NCBI RefSeq assembly: GCF_027571405.1
Contig: NZ_CP092968.1
Span: 682,001 to 746,000 of the forward strand
Length of the DNA stretch: 64,000 bases
Direction: 5' to 3'
Source of the DNA: Methylocystis parvus OBBP
Lineage (GTDB): Bacteria; Pseudomonadota; Alphaproteobacteria; Rhizobiales; Beijerinckiaceae
The position numbers were made by a program, and so were the translations under genes. Of this stretch, positions 19,559 through 27,136 are shown in pieces. Position 1 is the first letter of the stretch; the number at the start of each line of letters is the position of its first letter. Below the pieces are notes generated by a model that searched no databases, was not told where the DNA came from, and worked only from the letters and a program-made list of their open reading frames with translations.

Positions 19559-20713
19559 ATGGGACACAAGATTATCTTCTGTGTAGGGCTCTACCGAAGC
19601 GCCTCCACCTGGGTCTTCAACGTCTGCCGCGCGATATGCGAGCGGAAAGGGACGCCGTTCACCTCGCTCTACGCCGACTATCCAATGTGTGAACTCCTGG
19701 AAAAGGCCGTCGCCGCCAACGTCTGCATTGTGAAGTCGCATCGCCCCGACGTCGGTTTCAATCTGATCTTCGCCGCCTATGAGCCGCCGCTGATCGTTTC
19801 CGTCCGCGACCCACGCGATTGCGTCGCCTCTTTGATGACCCAATTTCGCATGACCTTCGAGAACGCTCTCGACTGGGTCGAAAAAAGCGCGGCCGCGATG
19901 GCGGCGATGCCTCTCCCGTCCCGCTCGCTGATCCTGAAATATGAGTCGCCGGACTGGCGAGACGCCGGCGGCGTGATGCAGATGGCGCGCCTGCTCGATG
20001 CAGGCATTTCATCGAGCGACGCAAAGGCGATCGCGGAAAAATTCTCGCCCCGCGCCGTCGACGACTTTCTCAAGCAATTGGAAGAAACCGGCTATTTCGA
20101 CAGCGAGGCCCCCGCCGCCAATCAGCACCATGCCGATACGCACTTCCATCCGCATCATGTCGGGGATGGCGAGATCGGCAAATTCAGCGCGGTTCTGACG
20201 AAGGATCAGGAACGGCTCACGCTGGCGGCGACGCGCGATTTCCGCCAGCGCTTCGGTTACGACATTCGGACGCCGCCGATCGAATTTGGCGAAACCCTCG
20301 ACTTTGGCCAGGGCGGTCGCGCTTATCTTTCAAGCGGCTTTGGGGTTCCGGAGGACTGGGGCGTCTGGACGGTCGACAGGGAATGTGAAATCGACATCGC
20401 CCTCCCGCGGCCGATCGCGCGAGCGACGCTCTTCGTCGAATGTTTCTATGGCCCGGCTTTCCGCCATGGCGCGCCGGGCCGGGTCGCGCGCCTTTTCGTC
20501 AACGACGCCCTTGCTTTGGAGATCGAACGGAATTCGGATCGCCCGCCGAGCGACGTTCTGACCTTGCACTGCGACATTGGCGGGGCCGATCGCATTCGGG
20601 TTGCGATCGCTTTCGACCAGATTCTGACGGCGAAGGAGGCCGGATGGAACATCGCCGACAATCGGCCGATCGGTCTGGGCCTTCGCAATCTGCGTGTGGA
20701 AACGCGCGATTGA
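19559..20713 (+). CDS. sulfotransferase-like protein with C-terminal beta domain
   Basis: A 384-residue protein. Residues 5-20 (IIFCVGLYRSASTWVF) form a PAPS-binding 5'-phosphosulfate loop of the sulfotransferase type, and VSVRDPRDCVASLM (about 80-93) is the 3'-phosphate-binding motif. The N-terminal 200 residues are therefore a sulfotransferase-fold domain. The last 150 residues (GFGVPEDWGVWTVDRE, then LFVNDALALEIER, ending LGLRNLRVETRD) look like a beta-sandwich module seen attached to glycan-modifying enzymes. The acceptor is unknown; a surface carbohydrate is likely. No partner genes adjoin it. Confidence 0.75.
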   Translation: MGHKIIFCVGLYRSASTWVFNVCRAICERKGTPFTSLYADYPMCELLEKAVAANVCIVKSHRPDVGFNLIFAAYEPPLIVSVRDPRDCVASLMTQFRMTFENALDWVEKSAAAMAAMPLPSRSLILKYESPDWRDAGGVMQMARLLDAGISSSDAKAIAEKFSPRAVDDFLKQLEETGYFDSEAPAANQHHADTHFHPHHVGDGEIGKFSAVLTKDQERLTLAATRDFRQRFGYDIRTPPIEFGETLDFGQGGRAYLSSGFGVPEDWGVWTVDRECEIDIALPRPIARATLFVECFYGPAFRHGAPGRVARLFVNDALALEIERNSDRPPSDVLTLHCDIGGADRIRVAIAFDQILTAKEAGWNIADNRPIGLGLRNLRVETRD

Positions 20714-20780
20714 CAGGCCCTCGCGGCGGGACGCCGGCGTCTGCATTCCCAACCCCGGCAAAATGCCCTAATCAGGCGCC

Positions 20781-22076
20781 ATGCCGTCTCATCCCGCGCC
20801 GATCCTGTTTACGAACGCCCGCCTCATCGATCCCGCCTCCGGGACGGAGATGCGCGGCGGTTTGCTGGCTCTCAACGGCGCCATCTCCGAGCTTGGCCCT
20901 GGCGTAGCCTCTGCGCCCGAGGGCGCGCGCGTCATCGATTGCGGCGGGGACGTCGTCGCTCCGGGCCTCATCGATATGCAGGCCTTTGTCGGCGAACCCG
21001 GCGCCGAGCACCGCGAGACCATCGCCAGCGCGACCCTGTCGGCGGCGGCGGGCGGCGTCACCACGCTTGTTGCGACAAGCGCCACCGACCCCGCCGTGGA
21101 CGATCCCGCCGTCGTCGATTTCGTCCTGCGCCGCGCCCGCGACACCGGGCGCGTGCGGGTCCTGCCCATGGCGGCGCTGACCAAGGCGCGCGAAGGCAAG
21201 GAGATGGCGGAGCTTGGCCTGTTGAAACAGGCCGGGGCCGTCGCCTTTTTCGACGGGGCGCGCTCGGTGAAGAACGCCCTCGTCATGCGGCGCGCCATGA
21301 CCTATGCGCGCGATTTCGGCGCCCTCGTGGTGCATTTCACGCAGGACCCGGATCTCGGCGGCGGCGTGATGAATGAGGGCGATTTCGCGCTGCGCCTCGG
21401 CCTCGCCGGCGTTCCGCGCGAGGCGGAGACGGTGATGCTCGACCGCGACCTGCGCCTCGTCGCCCTCACTGGCGCGCGCTATCACGCGGCCATCGTCACC
21501 GCCGCCCTCTCGCTCGACGCCTTACGCCGGGCGAAAGAGGCGGGCCTTTCGGTCACTTGCGGGACGACGATCAATCATCTCACGCTCAACGAGAACGACA
21601 TTGGCGATTACCGCACCTTTCTGAAGCTGCGCCCGCCGCTTCGTCACGAGGACGAGCGCAAGCAGCTCGTCGCAGCGCTCGCCGAAGGGCTGATCGACAT
21701 CATTGTTTCGGATCACGATCCGCAGGACGTCGAGACGAAGCGCCTTCCGTTCGCCGAGGCCGAATTCGGCGCCATCGGCGTCGAGACCATGCTCGCCGCG
21801 GGGCTGCGCCTCGTGCATTCGGGCGACGTGACGCTGCCGCGCCTCCTCGCCGCCATGTCGTCGCGTCCGGCGGAAATTCTGGGGTTGGAGCAGGGACGCC
21901 TGCGAAAGGGCGCCCCGGCCGACCTCATTCGCTTCGATCCCGACGAGCCCTTCGTCGTCGATCCCGACAAGCTGCATTCGCGCTGCCGCAATACGCCCCT
22001 CGACGGCGCGCGGCTGCAGGGCGTCGTGAAGACGACCATGGTCGCGGGGGAGATCGTGCACGAGCTGCCCGCATGA
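20781..22076 (+). CDS. dihydroorotase-family protein lacking the HxH metal motif
   Basis: A 431-residue amidohydrolase with full dihydroorotase architecture: VIDCGGDVVAPGLIDM, GGVTTLVATSAT, the Asn of GTTINHLTLNEND, and IIVSDHDPQ with the conserved Asp. Where active enzymes read DxHxH after PGLID, this one reads DMQAFVGEPG, so both metal-binding His are gone. This is the pattern of the PyrC-like non-catalytic partners (pyrC' / PyrX) of aspartate transcarbamoylase. No pyrB lies upstream within the window; the upstream gene is a sulfotransferase. Its stop overlaps the coaD start by 4 bases (ATGA), so the two are coupled. Confidence 0.85.
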   Translation: MPSHPAPILFTNARLIDPASGTEMRGGLLALNGAISELGPGVASAPEGARVIDCGGDVVAPGLIDMQAFVGEPGAEHRETIASATLSAAAGGVTTLVATSATDPAVDDPAVVDFVLRRARDTGRVRVLPMAALTKAREGKEMAELGLLKQAGAVAFFDGARSVKNALVMRRAMTYARDFGALVVHFTQDPDLGGGVMNEGDFALRLGLAGVPREAETVMLDRDLRLVALTGARYHAAIVTAALSLDALRRAKEAGLSVTCGTTINHLTLNENDIGDYRTFLKLRPPLRHEDERKQLVAALAEGLIDIIVSDHDPQDVETKRLPFAEAEFGAIGVETMLAAGLRLVHSGDVTLPRLLAAMSSRPAEILGLEQGRLRKGAPADLIRFDPDEPFVVDPDKLHSRCRNTPLDGARLQGVVKTTMVAGEIVHELPA

Positions 22077-22570
22077 GCCGCGTCGCGCTTTACTCGGGCA
22101 CGTTCGATCCGCTGACCAACGGCCATCTGGACGTGATCCGTCAGGGCGTCGCGCTATTCGACAAAATCGTGGTCGCGATCGGCGTCCATCCGGGCAAGGC
22201 GCCGTGGCTGACCTTCGACGAGCGCGCCGAGGCGATTCGCGTCTCGGCCGGCGCCGAAGGCTATGGGGCGCAGGTCGCCGTGGTCAGCTTCGACGGGCTC
22301 GTGGTGGCGGCCGCGAAAGAGCAGGGGGCCTGCGCCATCCTGCGCGGATTGCGCGACGGAACCGATTTCGACTATGAAATGCAGATGGCGGGGATGAACG
22401 GGACGCTTGCGCCCGGCATTCGCACGGTTTTCCTCCCCTCCGCGCCCGGGCTCCGCCACGTCAGCGGCACCCTCGTGCGCCAGATCGCAGCGCTTGGCGG
22501 CGACGTGTCGGCTTTCGCGCCGTCCGCTTCCGTCGAGGCCCTCAAACGCGCCATCCAAAGGCGCGGATAA
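22073..22570 (+). CDS. coaD: phosphopantetheine adenylyltransferase
   Basis: A 165-residue CoaD, which transfers AMP from ATP to 4'-phosphopantetheine in CoA synthesis. It has the nucleotidyltransferase TxGH-like motif YSGTFDPLTNGHLDVIRQG (residues 7-25), AILRGLRDGTDFDYEMQM and the C-terminal HVSGTLVRQIAALGGDVS with the ISSTxVR-equivalent. The ATG overlaps the stop of the preceding dihydroorotase-like gene; the longer upstream open frame is that gene read in another phase. Confidence 0.96.
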   Translation: MSRVALYSGTFDPLTNGHLDVIRQGVALFDKIVVAIGVHPGKAPWLTFDERAEAIRVSAGAEGYGAQVAVVSFDGLVVAAAKEQGACAILRGLRDGTDFDYEMQMAGMNGTLAPGIRTVFLPSAPGLRHVSGTLVRQIAALGGDVSAFAPSASVEALKRAIQRRG

Positions 22571-22644
22571 TCAAGCCCAAGCGCGTTTTCCGCCCGCATA
22601 GTCGAGCAAGAATGCGCGCCAGGTAAAAAAGGGAGGCTTTTTCG

Positions 22645-23199
22645 ATGAGAATCACCCGCCGACTATTGCTCGCCGCCGCCGCTTTTTCCTTTGCGTTCGG
22701 CGCCGCATCCATCGCCCGCGCCGAGGACGATCTCCTTTTCATCGACACCAAGGACGGACGCATCACGATCAAGCTGCGCCCGGATGTCGCGCCCAAGCAT
22801 GTCGAGCGCATCAAGCGTCTGGCCAAGGAGCATTTCTACGACGGCGTCGCCTTCCATCGCGTCATTGACGGCTTCATGGCGCAGGGCGGCGATCCGGACG
22901 GCACCGGCATGGGCAGCTCGCGCTATCCCGACCTCAAGGCCGAGTTCAGCGATCTGCCCTTCAAGCGCGGCGCGGTCGCCATGGCGCGCCAGCCGGGCGA
23001 CAAGGACTCCGCGAATTCGCAATTCTTCATCTGCTTCGCCGAGGCGCCGCAGCTCAACGGCAAATATACGATCTGGGGCGAGGTCGTCTCCGGCATGGAC
23101 GTCGTCGACAAGATCAAGAAGGGCGACAAGGCCAATAACGGCATGGTCGACAGCCCCGACAAGATGCTGAAAGTGCGCGCCGCCGGCGACGCGAGCTGA
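22645..23199 (+). CDS. exported peptidyl-prolyl cis-trans isomerase (cyclophilin)
   Basis: A 184-residue cyclophilin with an N-terminal signal peptide (RLLLAAAAFSFAFGAASIARA, cut before EDDLL). The catalytic core is present: GVAFHRVIDGFMAQGGDPDG (Arg/Phe of the active site), SANSQFFICFA and YTIWGEVVSGMDVVDKI. It should catalyse proline isomerisation in the periplasm. A GGGAGG ribosome site precedes the ATG. A second, cytosolic cyclophilin gene follows after a palindromic repeat; the two are clearly paralogous (both share LAPKHVERIK-type and SQFFICF segments). Confidence 0.94.
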   Translation: MRITRRLLLAAAAFSFAFGAASIARAEDDLLFIDTKDGRITIKLRPDVAPKHVERIKRLAKEHFYDGVAFHRVIDGFMAQGGDPDGTGMGSSRYPDLKAEFSDLPFKRGAVAMARQPGDKDSANSQFFICFAEAPQLNGKYTIWGEVVSGMDVVDKIKKGDKANNGMVDSPDKMLKVRAAGDAS

Positions 23200-23214
23200 A
23201 ACCATATGTAGGCC

Positions 23215-23296
23215 CGTCATTGCGAGCGAAGCGAAGCAATCCGGAGCCGCGACGAGGCCCCTGGATTGCTTCGTCGCTTCGCTCCTCGCAATGACG
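23215..23296. repeat. 82-bp palindromic repeat, family A, copy 1
   Basis: An 82-bp imperfect palindrome lies between the two cyclophilin genes. The left arm begins CGTCATTGCGAGCGAAGCGA (23215) and the right arm (23263-23296) is its near reverse complement, ending CGCAATGACG. It could form a long hairpin in RNA. A second 82-bp element with the same termini lies inside queA at 24290-24371. It resembles widespread REP/RPE-like elements. Confidence 0.9.
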
Positions 23297-23316
23297 GCGT
23301 AAACACAGGAGCCATA

Positions 23317-23772
23317 ATGACCGACGCCGCCGACACCATGACGCTGGAGACCACCAAGGGTCCGGTCGTCATCAAATTCCGCCCCGACCTCGCGCCCAAG
23401 CATGTCGAGCGCATCAAGAAGCTCGTCTCCGAGGGCTTCTATGACGGCATCGTCTTCCATCGCGTGATCGAAGGCTTCATGGCGCAGACCGGCTGCCCGC
23501 GCGGCACCGGCACGGGCGGATCGAGCTATCCGAATCTCGAGGCCGAGTTCAACACGGCTCCGCATGTGCGCGGAACCTGCTCAATGGCCCGCGCCTCGCA
23601 TCCGGACACCGCCAATTCGCAATTCTTCATCTGCTTCGACGACGCCCGCTTCCTCGACCGCCAATATACGGTCTGGGGCGAGGTGATCTCCGGCATGGAG
23701 AATGTCGACCAGATCAAGCGCGGCGAGCCCGTGCGCGATCCCGACAAGATCGTCAAGGCGACGCTGGGCTAA
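23317..23772 (+). CDS. ppiB: cytosolic peptidyl-prolyl cis-trans isomerase (cyclophilin)
   Basis: A 151-residue cyclophilin without a signal peptide. It contains GIVFHRVIEGFMAQTGCPRG, HVRGTCSMARAS, ANSQFFICFDDA and YTVWGEVISGMENVDQI, the usual single-domain bacterial layout. AGGA eight bases upstream supports ATG 23317; the in-frame extension upstream is only translated repeat. It is probably cotranscribed with the exported paralogue, with the family A palindrome in between. Confidence 0.94.
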   Translation: MTDAADTMTLETTKGPVVIKFRPDLAPKHVERIKKLVSEGFYDGIVFHRVIEGFMAQTGCPRGTGTGGSSYPNLEAEFNTAPHVRGTCSMARASHPDTANSQFFICFDDARFLDRQYTVWGEVISGMENVDQIKRGEPVRDPDKIVKATLG

Positions 23773-23796
23773 TCCACGCGCCGAATGACGGGCGCT

Positions 23797-23921
23797 ATAC
23801 CTCCCCTTTACGGGGAGGTCGGCGGTCGCGCCGGGTGAGATTCACTCGACCGCTCGGCCCATTGCATTTTACCCCACCCGTCGCGCTTCGCGCGGCGCCC
23901 TCCCCGTAAAGGGGAGGGATT
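23797..23921. repeat. inverted repeat family B, copy 1
   Basis: An approximately 125-bp element with complementary ends: TACCTCCCCTTTACGGGGAG at the left and CTCCCCGTAAAGGGGAGGG at the right, each itself a hairpin. The centre contains CCCCACCCGTCGCGCTTCGC. Copy 2, with the same ends and centre, is at 33748-33876. It lies between ppiB and queA, ending 32 bases before the queA start, and could act as a terminator or mRNA boundary. Confidence 0.85.
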
Positions 23922-23953
23922 TGGCGGACGCTCGGCGGCGGATCATTACCACC

Positions 23954-25090
23954 ATGCGCGTCGACCTCTTCGACTTCGACCTTCCGCAAGACCGCATCGC
24001 GCTGCGCCCCGTCGAGCCGCGCGATGGCGCGCGCATGCTCGTGGCTCCATCCGAGGGCGGCGTGGAAGATCGCATCGTTCGCGACCTGCCGTCCTTCCTT
24101 CGCCAGGGCGATGCGCTCGTCGTCAACGATACGCGCGTGATCCATGCCCGGCTCTCCGGCAGGCGCATTCGCGGCGAGTTGAGCGCAGGCGTCGAGGCGA
24201 CGCTGATCGAGCGACTCGACGCCTCGCGCTGGCGCGCGCTGATGCGGCCGGCGAAGAAGCTGGCCGTGGGAGACGAAGTCCTTTTCACCCGTCATTGCGA
24301 GGAGCGTAGCGACGAAGCGATCCAGAGCCATGATGACGCTCCTGGATTGCTTCGCTGCGCTCGCAATGACGGAAATGACCTCATCGCCCATGTCGACGCC
24401 AAAGGCGAAGAAGGCGAAATCACGCTGCGCTTCGATCTCTTCGGCGCCGCGCTCGATGAGGCGATAGAGGCCGCGGGAGACATGCCCCTGCCGCCTTATA
24501 TCGCCGGCAAGCGTCCCGCCGACGCAAGGGACGAATCTGACTACCAGACCGTCTTCGCGCGCGAAGCGGGGGCCGTCGCCGCGCCGACCGCCGGGCTGCA
24601 TTTCACGCCCGAGCTGCTTGCCGCGCTGCGGGCCAAAGGCGTGACGGTCCATCGCGTGACGCTGCATGTCGGGGCGGGGACCTTTCTGCCGGTGAAAGCG
24701 GACGACACCGACGCGCACAAGATGCACGAGGAATTTGCGCGCATCGACGCGGCGACGGCGGAGGCGTTGAACGCGGCGCGCGCGAAAGGCGGGCGGATCG
24801 TCGCCGTCGGCACGACGGCGCTTCGCACATTGGAAAGCGCCGCCCAGCCCGATGGGCGCCTTGTCCCTTACGCCGCGCGTACAAGCATCTTCATCACGCC
24901 GGGCTACAAATTCCGCGCGACGGATATGCTCGTCACCAATTTCCATCTGCCGAAGTCGACGCTCTTCATGCTCGTCTCGGCCTTTTGCGGGCTCGAGCGT
25001 ATGAAGGCGGCTTACGCCCACGCCATCGCCAACGGCTATCGCTTCTACTCCTATGGCGACGCCAGCCTTCTCTATCGCGCCGGACCATGA
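23954..25090 (+). CDS. queA: tRNA preQ1(34) S-adenosylmethionine ribosyltransferase-isomerase
   Basis: QueA transfers and isomerises the ribosyl group of SAM onto preQ1 at tRNA position 34 to give epoxyqueuosine. Family motifs are [16 protein letters not shown] (residues 8-23), [64 protein letters not shown] and [17 protein letters not shown]. At residues 113-140, in the exposed region after VGDEVLFT, the protein carries about 28 extra residues ([12 protein letters not shown] ... LLRCARND) encoded exactly by a palindromic repeat; the frame is kept. With 378 residues it is longer than the usual 340-360. First gene of an overlapping queA-unknown-tgt operon. Confidence 0.96.
   Translation: MRVDLFDFDLPQDRIALRPVEPRDGARMLVAPSEGGVEDRIVRDLPSFLRQGDALVVNDTRVIHARLSGRRIRGELSAGVEATLIERLDASRWRALMRPAKKLAVGDEVLFTRHCEERSDEAIQSHDDAPGLLRCARNDGNDLIAHVDAKGEEGEITLRFDLFGAALDEAIEAAGDMPLPPYIAGKRPADARDESDYQTVFAREAGAVAAPTAGLHFTPELLAALRAKGVTVHRVTLHVGAGTFLPVKADDTDAHKMHEEFARIDAATAEALNAARAKGGRIVAVGTTALRTLESAAQPDGRLVPYAARTSIFITPGYKFRATDMLVTNFHLPKSTLFMLVSAFCGLERMKAAYAHAIANGYRFYSYGDASLLYRAGP
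24290..24371. repeat. 82-bp palindromic repeat, family A, copy 2, inside queA
   Basis: The same 82-bp element type as at 23215-23296, starting CGTCATTGCGAGGAGCGTAG and ending CGCTCGCAATGACG. It starts exactly on a codon boundary of queA (codon 113) and has no stop codon in the queA frame. The translated signature [10 protein letters not shown] ... CARND is characteristic of such elements in coding regions. 82 is not divisible by three, so flanking bases must have been added or lost when it was inserted. Confidence 0.9.
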
Positions 25091-25422
25091 GCGAGACGCG
25101 CGACATCCGCCTGATCGCGCAATGGCGGGACGACCCGACCGAAGCGCTGATGACGGTCGATCTGCGGATCGAGGGCGCAAGGCTCGCCTCGACCTGGGAC
25201 GTCTTCGGCGCCTTCGACCTCGACGGCGCGCATCCGCGCCCCTTCATCCTGCGCCGCGACGGGCGCCTTGATTTCGGGGAGGGCGCCGATCACTGGCGCA
25301 CGGATTTACGCGACGCGGAAATGAGGGTGACGGCCTATTTCACCGTCTGGTTCAACGAGACGGACAGCGGACAGTATAAGATCGTCAAGATCGCCGAACT
25401 CGGCGCCAAGGAACGCAAATGA
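25087..25422 (+). CDS. conserved-looking hypothetical protein between queA and tgt
   Basis: A 111-residue soluble protein that I do not recognise. It starts in the queA stop (ATGA overlap) and its own TGA overlaps the tgt ATG in the same way, so all three are translationally coupled. Visible features are a mixed alpha/beta pattern, [40 protein letters not shown] and [15 protein letters not shown] strands ending [19 protein letters not shown]. There is no signal peptide or metal motif. The location between two queuosine genes suggests a role in tRNA modification, but this is inference from context alone. Confidence 0.75.
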   Translation: MSETRDIRLIAQWRDDPTEALMTVDLRIEGARLASTWDVFGAFDLDGAHPRPFILRRDGRLDFGEGADHWRTDLRDAEMRVTAYFTVWFNETDSGQYKIVKIAELGAKERK

Positions 25423-26549
25423 GTCAGGATTTCTCCTTCGCCGTTCACGCCGCCGACGGCGCGGCGCGAAAGGGCGAAATCATAACGCCGCGCGGAACCA
25501 TTCGCACGCCCGCCTTCATGCCGGTCGGCACCGCGGCGACGGTGAAGGCCATGTTCCCGCAGGACGTGCGCGCGACGGGCGCCGATATTCTGCTCGGCAA
25601 TGTCTACCACCTGATGCTGCGTCCAGGCGCCGAGCGTGTAGCGAGGCTCGGCGGCCTGCATGAATTCATGCGCTGGCCTTTTCCGATCCTGACGGATTCA
25701 GGAGGCTTTCAGGTCATGTCGCTCGCGAAGCTGCGCAAGCTCGACGAGAGCGGCGTGACCTTTCAATCGCACATAGACGGCTCGCGCCATCATCTTTCGC
25801 CCGAGCGCTCCATGGAGATCCAGCATCTATTGGGCTCCGACATTCAGATGCAGTTCGACGAATGCGTGCGGCTGCCATGCTCCGATGAAGAGGCGGAGCG
25901 CGCCATGCGGCTTTCGCTTCGCTGGGCCGAGCGCTCGCGCAAGGCCTTCCACGAGGAAAAGGGCAGGGCGGTCTTCGGCATCGTGCAGGGCGGCGCCAAC
26001 AAGGCGCTGCGCGTCGAGAGCGCGCGGGCGCTGTCGGATATGGATTTTCACGGCCTCGCGGTCGGCGGCTTGGCGGTGGGCGAACCGCAGGCGGTGATGC
26101 TCGATATGCTGGACACGACCGTTCCGCATCTGCCGCAGAACAAGCCGCGCTATCTGATGGGCGTCGGCGCGCCGGACGACATTGTGGAGGCTGTGGCGCG
26201 GGGGATCGACATGTTCGACTGCGTCATGCCGACCCGCGCGGGACGTCACGGCCTCGCTTATACGCGCTTTGGAAAAATCAACATCAAGAATTCCCGCCAT
26301 GCGGAAGACGCGCGCTCTCTCGATCCGGCGTCGATTTGCCCCGCCGCGCGCGATTATTCGAGGGCCTATCTGCACCATCTCGTAAAAGCGGGGGAAATCC
26401 TCGGAATGATGCTGCTGACCCAGGCCAATGTCGCTTATTATCAGGAGCTGATGGCTGGCCTGAGAAATGCGATTTCAGAGGGGCGGCTTATCGATTTCAT
26501 TGCGGAAACGCGCGCGCAATGGGCTGACGGCGAGAAAGCCAGCCTCTGA
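25419..26549 (+). CDS. tgt: tRNA-guanine transglycosylase
   Basis: A 376-residue Tgt, which exchanges guanine 34 of tRNA(Asp, Asn, His, Tyr) for preQ1. It has [15 protein letters not shown], the [10 protein letters not shown] base-binding loop, [51 protein letters not shown] with the catalytic Asp, and [20 protein letters not shown]. The C-terminal zinc site is degraded: E. coli and Zymomonas have CxCxxC plus a downstream His, here the region reads [14 protein letters not shown] with one Cys and the His position in [11 protein letters not shown] is Ala. Third gene of the coupled operon. Confidence 0.96.
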   Translation: MSQDFSFAVHAADGAARKGEIITPRGTIRTPAFMPVGTAATVKAMFPQDVRATGADILLGNVYHLMLRPGAERVARLGGLHEFMRWPFPILTDSGGFQVMSLAKLRKLDESGVTFQSHIDGSRHHLSPERSMEIQHLLGSDIQMQFDECVRLPCSDEEAERAMRLSLRWAERSRKAFHEEKGRAVFGIVQGGANKALRVESARALSDMDFHGLAVGGLAVGEPQAVMLDMLDTTVPHLPQNKPRYLMGVGAPDDIVEAVARGIDMFDCVMPTRAGRHGLAYTRFGKINIKNSRHAEDARSLDPASICPAARDYSRAYLHHLVKAGEILGMMLLTQANVAYYQELMAGLRNAISEGRLIDFIAETRAQWADGEKASL

Positions 26550-26854
26550 AGTTGCGCCTTACGGAATAAATAAATGATTGGCGTTGGGGGAATTAAGCAA
26601 GGCCTGTCCGGGAGCCTGCAATGGGCCGTTATCGCGAGGCGCTCACCCGCCTCTTCCTTTCAGGGTTGCGCCCGGGCGTCGTTTCGGGGCGCGTCTTTGT
26701 GCGCGCCGCCCCGGCGCAAATCCCCGCTCCGCGGCCGAGCAGCGTCGCGCCTCCCGCGCGGCGTCCGCCCGTCAAATCGCCCGTTCAGCGGGCCGCTCCG
26801 GCGCGACGGCCGACGCGCCAGCGCAAATTCCGCCCCGCGCCTGTGGAGGCGCAA
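26550..26854 (+). other. intergenic stretch between tgt and the HigA-like gene
   Basis: These 305 bases contain no gene that I can support. An open frame from ATG 26621 runs in phase into the HigA-like gene and would add 78 Pro/Arg/Ala-rich residues (RPSSVAPPARRPPVKSP); it could be a real extension but lacks a ribosome site, while the internal ATG at 26855 has one. Confidence 0.5.
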
Positions 26855-27136
26855 ATGACGCATCCCGGCCGCATCCTCGCAAAGCATCTCTCCGACCTCG
26901 GCATGACGGCGTCGGATCTGGCGCGCGACATCGACGTGCCGGTCAATCGCGTTACGGCGATCATAAATGGTCAGCGCGGCGTCACCGCCGATACGGCGCT
27001 GCGTCTCGGGCATTGGTTCGGGGTCGAGCCGGAGGATTGGCTGGAGCTGCAGCTCCAATATGAGCTGACGCTGGCGCGGGAGGAGGCCGGCGTCAAAATC
27101 AGCCGGCTGCCCAGACTTGTCGATCGCGTCTCCTGA
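26855..27136 (+). CDS. HigA-family helix-turn-helix antitoxin-like regulator
   Basis: A 93-residue HigA/XRE protein. The start HPGRILAKHLSDLGMTASDL and the core VNRVTAIINGQRGVTADTALRLGHWFGVEPEDWLELQ are the standard HigA sequence order. GGAGG six to eight bases before ATG 26855 supports this start. No HigB toxin is visible on either side: upstream is tgt and downstream a DNA methyltransferase whose proposed TTG start lies inside this gene. It may regulate the methyltransferase or be an orphan antitoxin. Confidence 0.82.
   Translation: MTHPGRILAKHLSDLGMTASDLARDIDVPVNRVTAIINGQRGVTADTALRLGHWFGVEPEDWLELQLQYELTLAREEAGVKISRLPRLVDRVS

Noticed and set aside
23215..24371. The repeats around ppiB and queA as a CRISPR array
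   Set aside because: Only two copies, 1 kb apart, with genes between them, palindromic over their full length, no regular spacers and no cas genes.
23795..25180. 461-codon minus-strand frame across queA
   Set aside because: Antisense to a well-supported enzyme and running through two palindromic repeats; no domain can be seen.
26621..26854. N-terminal 78-residue extension of the HigA-like protein
   Set aside because: Low-complexity Pro/Arg/Ala sequence without ribosome site; the internal ATG at 26855 has a good one and begins at the family start. Kept only as a possibility.
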